This document shows positions 1-12,420 of a stretch of 64,000 nt of DNA, piece by piece. The DNA comes from Sinotaia quadrata. Its lineage: Eukaryota > Mollusca > Gastropoda > Architaenioglossa > Viviparidae. How positions within the stretch are numbered: position 1 is the first letter of the stretch; the number at the start of each line of letters is the position of its first letter. A program made the position numbers and the translations under genes. A model generated the notes under the pieces. That model was not told the origin of the DNA, did no database searches, and worked only from the letters and a program-made list of their open reading frames with translations. Location: the NCBI GenBank assembly GCA_028829895.1, contig CM054182.1, positions 38,684,879 to 38,748,878 of the forward strand, in the 5' to 3' direction.

Positions 1-846
1 GGAGGAAATATATTGCAAAGAAATTTATTTATTTGAAACTTTCATTAATTCAAACTAAATTAGCTAAAGCTAATTAGTGGAATTGTAAAGAGTAATTATT
101 GCTGTTGCCACAAAGCCCATATAAATGTTATTGCCACATGATGTTGTAACATGATATTATTCGTTACAGCCAGTCTTGAGTCACAAGCTGAAAGTCGAAA
201 TCAGAGCTCAGGGAATCTACAGTCTTACAGAGACGGGAACAATAGAGGTGAACTGACTGGATCCAAGATCTTCTATACTGGAGGCATTGTCTGCAGTCTA
301 CGCCGAAGTCGTAAGGGACCACGAGAGGCTGCTATAAGATTTGCTACATGACGTCAGAGCCACATTGATATAATCAATGACAACATGTTCAACTTTTATA
401 ATGAACTATAAGATAAGTCATTAAACCAAACGAGACACAGAACTCAAGAGACAGTGTGTGGTTAGTTATCCAGGCTGCACGATAATACACTCTGTTAGTC
501 GCAAATTATAATTGTTTATTTTCCTTCTATTTTAATTGAATTATTAAATTTATTGTTATCTTACCCACTGTTACATAATTGTTTGTAGCAAGACCAGAGA
601 TTCAACTGACTGGGGGCGAGCCATAATAAAAGGATAAAGAATAATAAATCTTAATTTATAAATAAGGGGAGATAACATTGTCAGTTGAGACAAGTCAATT
701 GATTTATCTGGCGAGGTGTCATGAATAATTGCCCAAATATTGTGACATTTCGTAGAGGATAAGTCAGGCCATCCGGCTGTCACTATTGTTAGGAATTATT
801 CAATAAACCAATATTGATAACTGGAATCTAAAATAGGACATGGTCA
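1..846. other. No gene seen; AT-rich sequence
   Basis: I see no exon, RNA gene or clear repeat boundary. It may be further decayed retroelement sequence continuing from the gag remnant that follows. Confidence 0.4.
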
Positions 847-1121
847 TTAAACAAAGACCGGACATTTGGCAATCCCTAATCGCCTAATGTCTTTCCCATT
901 GTTAATCTCTATTTCATCAAGTTCTAACCATCTGAACAAGATGTGCTGTACCTTACTAGCTGCCTGTAAAAATGTATCAGTCTGCTATGTCTTAGGTGAA
1001 ACCTATGTCTGTATGTCTCTCTCGTCACTCTGAAGTATGCTAACAGTTTGGCCTTATATATCTCAAATGTCATAGCTTCCTCTGGAAGCCCATCAAAGAC
1101 CACACTCTCCTGTCCTTTCAT
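847..1121 (-). pseudogene. Decayed retrotransposon gag (SCAN-like/Ty3 type)
   Basis: Two overlapping minus-strand frames together resemble the gag of Ty3/gypsy-like elements. The first reads VFDGLPEEAMTFEIYKAKLL and then VTRETYRHRF, the pattern of the SCAN-like helical region. After a frameshift near 1000 it reads TFLQAASKVQHILFRWLEL, and it stops at 847-849. The frameshift shows the gene is dead. It lies about 1 kb from the LTR at 2141-3504, in the order LTR, leader, gag on the minus strand, so the two probably belong to one element truncated at or beyond the window edge. Confidence 0.55.
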
Positions 1122-2140
1122 TCTTTACCACTAAGTAATTAAGCCATAGTTTTTCTGGTAGGACTAATCTCACAGTACATTGCTCAAAGCTTAACACATA
1201 ATCTTCTGTTTTCTTCTTTTTGTTAAAAAAAAAACAGAAATGAAATTTTGTGCTGGCTTCCTGAACCTTTAATCACATTCTCACTTATTTTTAACTAGTT
1301 TAGTTTAAGTACTGTGTCTCTTTTCTTTTGCATCCATTTTAACAAATGCCAGTTCTTGTTCTATCTTCAATCTTTTATCACTTTCTTCATTTTCAAACTG
1401 TAATTTTTCTGTTCAAGTTTGTTTTCTTTTATTTCTTTCTCTATCATTTCTTTTTCTTTCAGTTTTCTTTCTTTTCTTTTTTATTTCTAGTTCTTCTCTT
1501 TCATGCTTGTCTTTATAATTTCGACAGAGTTTTCACATACTCTGTAGTTTCATCTGCAGAGAGGTCCATTCCTCCTGCCTTCCTTTTCTTTCTATCTACC
1601 TCAGTCTTTCTTCCAGCATAAATACCTTTCTTAAATGACAAAATAACTATATCAGAGTCACGTGGCAACTAGCATATTGGCAAGTTATCTCACTGATTTT
1701 ACAAAAGTATCTCCACACTCACTCAAATGATAAACTTTAAATCTAGTTATTTAAGATGCACAGTGTAAAGTAAACAATATGATCTCCACACACACTGAAT
1801 AATGAAAACTATGGTTATACATATATCCATACAATATGCAATCAATAATAAAAATAAAAAGGTTAATCAAAAAATTTTAAATGAGAAAAAAGGATAGACA
1901 AAGCAAGACAGTGTTATAAAAATAATAAATGAAATAAGACTGCCTTCTGCGAAATGTCTATTTCGCTAGACAACTCTATCTCTTCTAGCTCTGTTTTCGG
2001 TCTAGAGTGTCCCGTTACGTTCAAAATCAACAAGTTTACAACAACTGCTTTTCACATTTACTAATTTCAAGACAATGACAATTAGTTTAACAATTTAAAA
2101 CAAATTTGAACTCATCACCAGACAGAGACTACCCACTTTA
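1122..2140 (-). other. Retroelement leader between LTR and gag remnant, no gene
   Basis: This is AT-rich, with a pyrimidine-rich plus-strand run at 1360-1500. On the minus strand the sequence right after the LTR contains TGGGTAGTCTCTGTC a few bases in, a possible tRNA primer-binding site. I could not identify the tRNA. No coding sequence is supported. Confidence 0.35.
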
Positions 2141-3504
2141 TGTGACGCCAATGCCACTTAGTTAACGATTATGATTAATATTATTATTTAATCACCATTA
2201 ATTAATTTCAGGTGATGAGAATCTTAATTTATGTTATTAATAATTCTCCAGAGACACCACTCATCTCTCTCACTTGGTGGATATGCCGCCAGTGTCAACG
2301 TTTTCTCTCTTCCACAACATTAAAGACAAACATTTACCATCACACAATAGGTGGAAAACTTACTAAAGGAGAAAATAAATCCATTTTTTAATCTATATTT
2401 AGTGAGCCCCAATCCACCTACTTTCTTCTCCAACATAAGGTTATCAATATGTGTAAGAAGGTACAAAATTTAACAATAAATTTATTAAATCGGCAATAAA
2501 AAATTAGAACATATGAAAATAATGAAAAGAGTGTTGACATTTGCATCACTTCACAACAATGTTCAATTAATGGTGGACAATCATTCAGGTTATCCTAGCA
2601 TAGATATTAGCAGTCAATTAATCAAAAATACATAATCCACTTCATGGATATCATCACGGAAATGAGAATAGAGTTTCAGAGAAATAATTCAAGTCAAAGC
2701 AAACAACTTGTTCAAAGATGACAGCTACCACCGGCACGTTTCACAATCTTATGGTTTGCAATAAGTCACTGCCTTGTATATGTTAGGTGAGGTCCCACGT
2801 GTCCCTTCTAGCTTCTAGTGGCACATTACACAACTGTTCCAGAGCCTTTAGTCACACTCTCCAAGCATGCCATAGAGAACCATCATGAATTTCACATGCA
2901 CTATGAAGCAAATCAGGAGGAATGTTCTTTATTTTCCACGTGCATTTACTCAACACAAAAACTTTAGGAACACTCAAAATAATCTTCATGAATTCTTGAG
3001 ACCAAACTCTAGCCATGATCTCTGCTGTATTAGCTCTTGAACAAAATTAACAGGAATAAACTTACAGCAACACATTTTACACTGGATTCACACACCAGCA
3101 TAATCTAGTAGAGCAAAGTAGCCACCATAGCATGACATGACAAAGAAAAAGGTCTGCCACTCATAATCTAATGATTGCCTTTATGATTTGACCCGAATTA
3201 TGTTCAAATTCAAAGAGATTAGAATAGAGTGCTTTTTCAACATTAAACTTCCTGTCCATACCCATTGGATAAATTTGTTATGAACAAGTGTGGGACTAAC
3301 TATTAGTCAGAAAAACTACTTATCCACTTGGAACTGGTTTGGACTGCATCAGCAATTTCTAGAATATTCTCAACTCTAGTTGTTTACTCCAACTCTGACA
3401 CTTATAAAAGATGACATCATAAGGAGTGCCCAAGAACGGGTCACTTTAACAATTTATATCACAATTAAGTCTAGAACTAGGGATAGGCAAATTTACTCGC
3501 CACA
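2141..3504 (-). mobile_element. LTR family A, copy 1 (about 1.36 kb)
   Basis: It is homologous along its length to sequences at 14046-15302 (opposite orientation) and 17076-20115. On the minus strand it starts TGTGGCGAGTAAATTTGCC and ends near GGCGTCACA. No target duplication flanks it, as expected if it is the 5' LTR of a longer element whose inside continues below 2141 with the gag remnant. No coding capacity is seen. Confidence 0.65.
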
Positions 3505-6500
3505 GAACCATTACAAAAATAATCAGCAGTCAATGGCTTGAATACCTAATATGTAGTGTCATTTTTATGTACTCAGTGACGACTTCAAAATATTAGTTAA
3601 GACCTAGACTGAGTGGGTTTATAAATTATTATTTACGATACCTACTATGTAAAACTCATTGTCACTTTTAAATCATTTGCCAAGCTATAGATCGGTCTGT
3701 CAACTGTTATTGTTTGGTCAACTTTTTAAAAGAACATATTCTTCTGAAAATGCCAACTCTCAAGTGATGATATTTTTTATACATTCTTCTGACACAAAAT
3801 TGCATTATTGCAATGACATTCAGTTCTATTGAGACTACACAGAAATGTCAGGGATGCAGTGACACTTACACACAACTGTATGAACGAATGCGAAGACATT
3901 ACAGATACATTAAAGCCAGCTGAATACTACCAACATTCTTGTAACATCACAGGTATTTTCTAACGCTGACACGCTAGATAAACAACGTTGCAATTGTTAC
4001 CTCCCTTGGCTGGACTTTGGACATCACTTCAGAAAGCCTGAAGGCACTAATATATCTCAAACAAATATTCTTTCCAGTTTATTTTAACATTAAATCAGAG
4101 ATAGTATCTTTACTGTCACCAGTACGATTTAACGATTCACCTCTCCATTTTCATGAACTCATTTTACATATTCTTTGAATGACTGAGTCCAGCGAGGGTG
4201 GCGCGGAAGGTCGGAGGGAGGAGGATTCATTATTATTCTTTATATATTTATGGTTTATGGTTTATGAAATGAGGATTCATTATTATTCTTTATATATTTA
4301 TGGTTTATTTTCTGTCACGTGTCATTCAAATATGTGGGTGCGACGTGTGCTCACACTTAAAACGCGGAGTGCGATTGTAGTGAGACAAAACACCTCCATC
4401 CATTATCAACATTCATTCGTACACCACACATCAGTCATTAACGCTGAAGCAGTGAAATTTCCTTTACCTACGTGATCATGTCTTAATGCACATCTGTAGA
4501 TCAGCACTTACATGAACAATTTTCTGGTATGAGCATGAACATAACATGTGGATTTCCCTTTTGAACGTTTCTATATCATTCCTTTATGACTAATTTAAAA
4601 GTACTTTTTCTACTTCGTAATCATTCCTGTTTCAGGAATCCTAAAACTGCTTCTTTATAATTTTATTTGGGTGCTTTATTATGTAATGACTAATTTAAGT
4701 ATTCCCATTTTTCTTTTATCCTGTAACGACTAATTTAAAAGTGTAAGTGTGTGGTGAATGAGTGAGTCTGTTGGTACCCTGTAAAGATGGACAATACGAA
4801 TTACACAACAATTGAGGTCAACCGCTCCATTGGCTCGTTCGCCGCCCCCCCCCCCCCCGAATCAGGATCCTCACATAATTAGACACAGATAATAGACAGA
4901 TACAATGTCTACAATTAATGAATTTTACACGAAATGACGCAAGCTGGTGAAAAATTAATAAAATATTTATATAAAAAATAAACAATAAAATATAATAAAT
5001 TCACATTTCAATTCTCACAATATCTATCAGATAAAACTTAGCCTTCCCTAGCTAATTAGATTCTGATCGAGTGTTTGTTGTTTAAGTTGCGTGGTCAATG
5101 GCCAATAAGCTAACTAGAGATTATTTTTGTGGCGCGTGTGTTTTGGTATACAATGGGCAGCGTTGTTAACTAGATGGGCATGTGCATTTAGAAGCTGTTA
5201 GAAAGCTATAATCTGTATTAGCGTTAAGTAATTGTTCAGATCGAAAACGTGTCTAATAGATGCAGGTGTGATTCCAAGGGTGATAAAAGAACGATAGCGA
5301 ATTTTTATCATTACTCGTTTCTGAAATTGTCTTTGGGTAGCAACTGGAAATTGTAGTCCTTCCTTAGCGGGTCGTATATGAGAGCAAAACCCTTGGCTGC
5401 ATAAAACGTCTTAGTATTGTATGAATGGTTAAGTTTTATTAGGATGTTATATGCTATGTTTTATTTTGAACATGTTAACATTTCGTTCTTTCAGAGGTTT
5501 ATGCCAAACGAAGTATTTATTAATAGAGCAATTGACTGGACACTTAGACTGCAATTATTTGTGTTTCAGGGTATTTTTTTGGACTGCTGTGTTTTTTTGG
5601 CTGCTTGTTTTGTAGCTGCCTGCCTTGGTGGCTGGTTACCATACTGACTGTCTTTGTTTTAATTTATTTTTTTCCCTGGCTTGATTGGGACGTTCTGATC
5701 TATTACTGAGGACTGTGCCATATTCAAGTCTACCATCCTGTGACATATAAGACAGCACATAAGAAAGTGACACCAGTATAGCAAAATTGCCACCGATGAC
5801 ACTCATAATTTTTATTTTGTTAACTTTTTCTTATTAAATTTCTTGATATTATTTTAAACACTATTTGTTAGTGAAGTAATTTCTATCATTTCTTTTCAAG
5901 CCCAAAGTGATAATCTAATGATCATGTCTTGTCCTCTATTTGTCTATTTATAATCATCATATATATTTATTCATAAACTGATTCTCAGTGAGTTCTGAGT
6001 GGGGGGCGGAGTCAACGTGGGGACATCCAGTATATCGTGTAACAGTTGCAGATATACATTTCTAACCAGCCCATACTCTGCTTTGGCACTGGTAGATGTC
6101 TTGTAATCATAACTAATTACACATATTTGATATAATTCATTATTACAAAGTTACCCATGGTATAGCAGCGATACAAGGTTAGAAGTGAAAGTAGCATCTT
6201 TGCATTGTTATGTAAATACTGATAATCTTCCTTTATTTTTGTAGTGACCTAATTCAACGTCGATTTATGAAGAACGAAGTCACATCAAACATCTATCTAT
6301 AAAATTAAAGTGAAATAATAGCACTGCCAAGTATGTAATTCATCTGTCTTATCTGCAGAAAACTTAGTATATTTTCTACATTTTATGCTGATTGCAACAT
6401 TGTTCATTCCCGGTTCAAGAGCACAAGCATGTGACAGACTCACTACTATGTAAAAAGATGGAAACAAACTTCTAATCATATTAAACTACATAATAAAACT

Positions 6501-8132
6501 ATAACACCTTTAAACAATAGCAACTAAAGTGCTAATCTAAATCAATAATGCAGTATTAAACTTAGTGTAAACTTACTGATTTCACTTCGGAATTTGCATA
6601 GGGAAGCACACTTGATACAGGTTGGAAGCCTTTGTTGTAAGAATGATTTAGATAGCTCGCATATGATTGGATTGCATTTGTCCCACAGGTCATGTGTACA
6701 TTAACAGATTAACCCCATACCTCAGTCGAAAGGGTATTAAAAGACATTTTATTCAAAGACCATTCTGTTTCATACAAGTGCCTGACATCAGTTCTAAAAA
6801 TAAACATGGGTCACAGATTGAGCTGCAACCAGCAGTAATGAAGGGAACAAAACCGCAACAAATCAATTATGCCAGATCCAATAATAAATAACTAAGGGGG
6901 CATTAGGCTGGACCGGAATACTAGCTAGGACAGATTTTGCCAACCCCTGGTCTAGATAAACTCCTAGGTTCACAAAGAGATGTAGTACAGCATTCATATA
7001 AATCAACAACTGATGCACTCAAGCAATGTGATGCCGCAAAATAAGATGCGATGCGACAAAACACATGCAGCCCTGCAATTAATGAGTGCAGTGATCGGAG
7101 ACTGTTAACGTTAACTACATAGTGCTCCTTATGTAAAGACTAAATCATTTTCTCTGAGCACAATTTCACTACCCTGAAATAAACGTAAATTAATTTACAT
7201 AATAAATTATCATAATTATACTTTACACAAAATTATTAATCATAAAATATTATAAAATGCAACTTTGTACCTTTGTTCAGTGAAACCAGGGGTCAGAAGT
7301 CCTCTATAACAACAGCCTATGGATTTCCTTAAAAAATCTCATAAGATCTTTATTCAAGCCTTTTGGCTGTTCATTCATACAGATATCCACTACATCGGAA
7401 TCTGGGCTCTCGCTACACACATGGGCAGTGAGAAAAGCACATGGCTTGGGTTTACTCCCCTATTTAAAGGCCATTCAGTGACCTAAGGGTCAGGACTACA
7501 TCCCAACGCTCCTTCATTCACAACTCCACACATAAGATTGACAATGACTTCAGAATCTCCCCCCCCCCCCCATCCCTACCTCATTCAGCTATAATTATGG
7601 TCAGGGTTATCTCTCTCTACACCTATGCCTGTTTAATATCTTTGACTGGTTGGATTTCCGTTTGACCACAGTTCATGACCAAGCTGGGGAAAATACATTT
7701 AGTTAATCAGCCCATTTCTCTTTGACCCAGAAAAACATCCATTCCTATTAAGGGTGACGCAATAGCTACGTCAGGCAATTATGCGTGTTTGTACTAGTCT
7801 CTCTTCTTCTGCATTTTGATTTTATTACTTACACATTCCTTTTTTAATATTTATTGATGGGATCCATGCGAGATTTATAAATATCCTGACAGAATCCAAA
7901 GCATATCAAAATGAAATCTTTATTTATTTTTATTTATTCCTTTCACATGATTTAGATGGACAATCAGACAGGTGCAAAATAATTAGGAGCAATATTGAGA
8001 AAACTATAAAAACACCAAGGTATTTCACAACAACAAAAGACAACTTTAAAAATAATTACGTTATACATTTTGTATTCATTGTCACATAGAGACCTGTCCA
8101 CCTAACTTTCATTAATATTTGCGACTCTAGCG
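3505..8132. other. Gene-free AT-rich stretch with minor repeats
   Basis: No exon with splice signals and coding character was found. Present are a direct 37-bp duplication at 4221-4257 and 4271-4307, and 14-bp poly-C runs at 4845-4858 and 7558-7571. A more GC-rich patch at about 7360-7560 looks like an old interspersed repeat but could not be classified. Open frames of 60 to 98 codons here have no recognisable domain. Confidence 0.4.
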
Positions 8133-8400
8133 TTAGGATCTATTGCCAAATGCACTAGCAGGCGGAATCTTAGATCTAGCATCTTCGCATATACATGCTA
8201 TCTCTTCTCTTGTGTGAGGCCCTGGTGATGTTATCCAACCTGGTCCATCTCCTGGATCAGGTTGTAATAATATCTCAAATATTTAGCCTGACTGACCACG
8301 TGATTGCCTCTGTTCCCGCAGAAAATCGCCCATGGTTTAGAGTCTGATAGATGCCGTCTTAATAAGATCATCCTCTCCCAGAAATGACACTGGTAAAAAC
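8133..8400 (-). other. GC-richer block with two overlapping open frames, unassigned
   Basis: On the minus strand one frame reads about 45 codons including KPWAIFCGNRGNHVVSQ and ends at a stop. The next frame reads PGWITSPGPHTREEIACIC and then IPPASAFGNRS, with its stop at 8133-8135. The block is clearly richer in GC than its surroundings. It could be a terminal exon of the cadherin gene, a broken gene, or an old transposon. No splice junction ties it to anything. Confidence 0.25.
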
Positions 8401-8569
8401 GTCTTTTTGCCGAGAAAGGTCAGATTGAACTTATATTGAATCATGTATAGGTAGTTGTGACGGTGATTATGCTAGCAGGCATTAAGCATATAGCTTTATA
8501 TATGTTATTTTAACTCATTGTTTTCTATTTTTCATCATTGATTATTACATATATAATAATATACAAGCA

Positions 8570-8940
8570 ACAATAGACATGTTGATTATCTACATACGTA
8601 TCAAAGTACAAACAACTATAGACATCAGTATATACATGCTAAACTACAAACATCAGTAGACATGTTATTAGCGAAGTCAGTACACATGTAATAAACTACA
8701 AACAGCAGTAGACATGTTATTAGCGAAGTCAGTACACATGTAATAAACTACAAACAGCAGTAGACATGTTGTTAGCAAAGTCAGTACATACGTACTAAAC
8801 TACGAACAGTACACATGTTATTAGTGACATCAGTACATACGTACTAAACTACGAACAGTACACATGTTATTAGTGACATCAGTACATACGTACTAAACTA
8901 CGAACAACAGTAGACATGTTTATTAGCGATATAAATGCAT
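8570..8940. repeat. 52-bp minisatellite
   Basis: About six to seven copies of a roughly 52-bp unit containing CAGTACACATG and AAACTACAAACA, some shortened. No coding function. Confidence 0.8.
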
Positions 8941-9194
8941 ACGTAAATGCAGAAATTCAATTCAGCGCAGGATAAAACAATCATTCTTACCATAACAAGA
9001 AGCTCAGAATTTCTAAGAAACTGCTTCTCAACTATTTTCTACTCAGAAATTTTAGCAACAATTTAGCATCTTGAACCATAATAATGTTACTATACAGAAT
9101 GCATACTATTATATATATCAATCCTATTATCATATGCAGAATTTTATCATTTCTCGTGATTATCATTCAGTTCAGAAACTAAAGAATCGTGATT

Positions 9195-9582
9195 CTAACA
9201 GAGTGTCTAACATATTAACTTCTACAAACAATAATGCTATCTGTGTCTAACATATTAACTTCTACAAACAATAATGCTATCTGTGTCTAACATATTAACT
9301 TCTAGAAACAATAATGCTATCAGTGTCCAACATATTAACTTCTAGAAACAATAATGCTATCAGTGTCTAACAGATTAACTTCTACAAACAAAAGTACAAT
9401 GAGAGTGCCTAAAACATTAAATTCTACAAGTCTAACAGATTAACTTCCACTTCTACAAACAAGAATACTCTCAGAGTATCTATCATATTAATTTCTACAA
9501 ACAAGAATACTCCAGAGTTTCTAACATATTAACTTCTATAAACAATACTCCCTGAATGTCTAACAGATTAACTTCTACATAC
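9195..9582. repeat. 40-bp minisatellite abutting a candidate splice donor
   Basis: About nine copies of a 40-bp unit built on TAACATATTAACTTCTACAAA. The final copy merges into the donor of the candidate exon at 9583: ACTTCTACATAC is the donor context and ACTTCTACAAAC is the repeat core. Confidence 0.8.
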
Positions 9583-9666
9583 AATTCTGTTGTGGATGAC
9601 GAACAGGATACGTGAATTGTGATCCAGAAAACGTGACGTCTGGGTCAGTCATTCGAACAATCAAGT
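9583..9666 (-). CDS. Candidate exon encoding a TDPD-containing segment
   Basis: 84 nt, phase 1 in, phase 1 out. It would read LIVRMTDPDVTFSGSQFTY and then PVRHPQQN. TDPD followed by FTY resembles the start of a cadherin repeat. The acceptor TGTAATTTAG is plausible and the donor is GTATGT. The downstream intron starts with a 40-bp minisatellite whose unit resembles the donor region, as at several proven exons. No following exon was found, so it remains a candidate. Confidence 0.42.
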
Positions 9667-10752
9667 CTAAATTACATTAAAGTAAACCTAATTCATATTG
9701 GAATAATAAATAATTATCATCACGGTGTAAATATCTATCTATTTCTAGAAATGTTACTATGTTTTTCTAACAGCTTACAGGAGTTAAAGGAAATGAGCTG
9801 TTAATATTACAAAAGAACTATTAAAAAGGAAATGATGATTGACCGTAAAACAAAATGTTTTGAAGTGTGATATTTCAAGAATTGTTTCAAGTGAAAAAAG
9901 AAAAATATACAAAACTCATAAAAGGACCTTTAATGAAAAGGCTGTCTGTTCAGAACATAAGTACAAGTGGATGGAGATGCACATCTGGAAATATTACAGT
10001 ATTAAGACACAATCTAAGAAATGCAAACATTTGTCAAACTCCAAAAATTACCATTGGGTTTGTATAGCTATAGAACCTTTTTTAAAAATGTAATCAAGCA
10101 CCGAATGTCCATTTATACAGTACTTATTATTCTAAACTGATTTCAGATCACAATCAAGGATTTATACGTCCATTGGGAGAAAATCCAAGAAGATTCCAGG
10201 AATCAGGGGATGGAAGAAATGAGGAAACTCACGAAAATCGTTTCGATAAGGGAATGGCAATTCTGATACCTAATGATGTTTTTAGAAGCTGTTTATTGCT
10301 TGTCCAAGTAACATCCCACCTCATCCCACTATTAAGAACTAAATCCTTTCCCTACATCTTGGACAATTTACATCTTTGTATCTCTGTGTACCTATAGTGA
10401 TTTTGTTTGCTTATCTATTTAGTATTGCGATTATATTGCTTAGTCATCTCTCATCGATTATATTGCTTAATCAATATTTAGCTTGATTATTTATTAATTA
10501 GAACTCTTCTGTAACAAAAGTTACAACAAAATTCACATCGTCTAGTAATCAAAGAGTTACGTTAAACGTTTCTAATAGATATGATGTTGACAAAAATACA
10601 GACCTAAAAATACAAGACAATAATGATAGTACTTAATATTCCTGAAATAAGTAATAATGAAAGCACCTGATATTCCTGAAATAAGTAATGCCATACGTAA
10701 TAATTCAGTAACACACCTTTCATTTAACACTAGATAAAGAATGTATACATAC

Positions 10753-10797
10753 CTGAACATATGGCATTTTCAATTTCGATGACGTCATCTAGGTTAC
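10753..10797 (-). CDS. Candidate 45-nt exon downstream of the cadherin repeats
   Basis: This is a speculative exon. It has an excellent donor (CAG|GTATGTAT), and its phase fits: phase 1 in, matching the end of exon 30, and phase 1 out, matching the candidate at 9583-9666. It would read GNLDDVIEIENAICS. The acceptor GTAAGAAG is poor, and a 23-bp minisatellite stands upstream. It does not look like the cadherin strand expected here, so it may be a chance match. Confidence 0.3.
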
Positions 10798-10811
10798 CTT
10801 CTTACAAACCT

Positions 10812-10962
10812 CACTGCAATCTTATGGAAAGACACGCTACAATCTTATGGAAAGACACGCTGCAATCTTATGGAAAGACACGCTGCAATCTTATGGAAAG
10901 ACACACTGCAATCTTATGGAAAGACACGCTACAATCTTATGGAAAGACACACTGTAATCCAT
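10812..10962. repeat. 23-bp minisatellite
   Basis: Six or seven copies of a 23-bp unit containing CAATCTTATGGAAAGACAC. The plus-strand open frame across it is a shadow of the repeat. Confidence 0.85.
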
Positions 10963-10974
10963 TCATTCATTAAT

Positions 10975-12030
10975 TTACACTTCTAGCATGCGAATAAAAG
11001 ACACATACAGCTGAATTACCTTGAAATACCATGCATAATATCACTTAAGATTATCTTATCTATTAATACAGTGTTTAATGAAATATACAATCAATCATTA
11101 TTCATTCATTTACAACTGATGTTTGTTTGCGAGAAGTCTTAATACAGTGAGCAATGTTGGTACAAAGAAACGAAAGCAAAATATGTATTTCATGGAGCTG
11201 CAGATTTCGAGGTTTAAATAGTGTATTTTACATATACTTACACACTCACAGACACTTGTAAACATGTATGCATAATAAAAAATGAAATTGTCCATCTTTG
11301 ATAATGCAGTAAATTATCAGTCCTAAATATATAAAAGTAAATAAATCATAGTATATAACTAATAACTAAATAGTGAAAAGATAGAAATTGCTATAATTCA
11401 GATACATATTTTTTAACTGTAACAAATAAACCAAACAAGATAATAATACACAAAACAGTTGCTGAAATTATCACAAAGGTAATGATGTTAATAATAAAAT
11501 AATAATAATCATTATAATCATTACAATAGAGACAAAAGAAACATAATTAATTAATACATTAAAATATGTCGTTAAATGAATGCATGAAATTTACTTAAAT
11601 TTATAATAAATGCTTGACATAAATATCAATAAATATTTTAGTATTAACCAGTGAAAAACATCAATAATACCATTTCGTTGCATAAAACTGTACAACAAAA
11701 TTAAACATAAGAAATAAAAACAAATGTTTAATATATTTAATGTTTAATATATTTAAAGGTAATTAAAGAAATAAACACAAATAACATTTTCATGTAAATT
11801 AGGTATGAACCTATAATCAGGAACATTATGAAATAAAGAAAATAATCAATGCTTAATTAGGCAAGAAAGAAAGACTGTTCCTTATGAATTTAAAAAACTT
11901 CTATCCTGACTTGGTACCAGATGTCTGCAACTAAGATTGGACAGAGAAATCTGCCAGAGCTTCTCAAGGCCTCATGTAAATCCCCAGAAGGAAATCAAAC
12001 TTAGTCTCCATAGACCATCTATGATCCCTA
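10975..12030. other. AT-rich gene-free sequence
   Basis: Very AT-rich, with runs of TAAT and AAATA. Nothing with coding or structural character was recognised. Confidence 0.45.
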
Positions 12031-12054
12031 TTCAGTAGTATGTCAGTAATAGCA

Positions 12055-12305
12055 GGGAGGATGGAATGAAATTATAAGGAGGCGGGAAAATGTAGCAAGG
12101 TGGGAAGGAAGTAGTAGGGAAGTGTGGTGAATGTAGCAAGGAGGTGAGAAGGAAGTAGTAGGGAGGTGGGGTGAATGTAGCAAGGAGGTTGGAAGAATGT
12201 AGCAAAGAGATTGTGAAGGACTTAGCAAAGAGATTGTGAAGGACGTAACAAAGAGGTTGAGAAAGACGTAACAAAGAAATTGGGAAAGATGCAGGAAGTG
12301 GGATG
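12055..12305. repeat. Purine-rich 22-25-bp minisatellite
   Basis: Roughly ten diverged units of the type GTAGCAAGGAGGTTGGAAGA. They make two overlapping 100-115-codon open frames on the minus strand that have no other support. Confidence 0.75.
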
Positions 12306-12420
12306 GGAAGAATAGAAATTTGCATGCGTTTTTGGTATGATTCAATACAACATCTTTTCTGATATACAGGTGTCAGCATCTAAGAGAAAATATTAAACGG
12401 AAATTATCATTCAGTACACT

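Noticed and set aside
2141..3504. Complete solo LTR with target duplication
   Set aside because: The flanking 5-mers differ (CTTTA versus GAACC), so it was called an LTR of a longer element instead.
9839..10093. 84-codon plus-strand frame rich in Lys and Ser
   Set aside because: AT-rich chance frame, no domain, and a second frame overlaps it.
10146..10262. Possible exon on either strand (plus: after CTGATTTCAG; minus: frame with FPYRNDFREFPHFF)
   Set aside because: Both strands are open, phases do not settle the matter, and no homology was recognised, so no call was made.
12032..12379. 115-codon and 100-codon minus-strand frames
   Set aside because: Shadows of the purine-rich minisatellite; Leu/Ser/Pro-rich on two frames at once.
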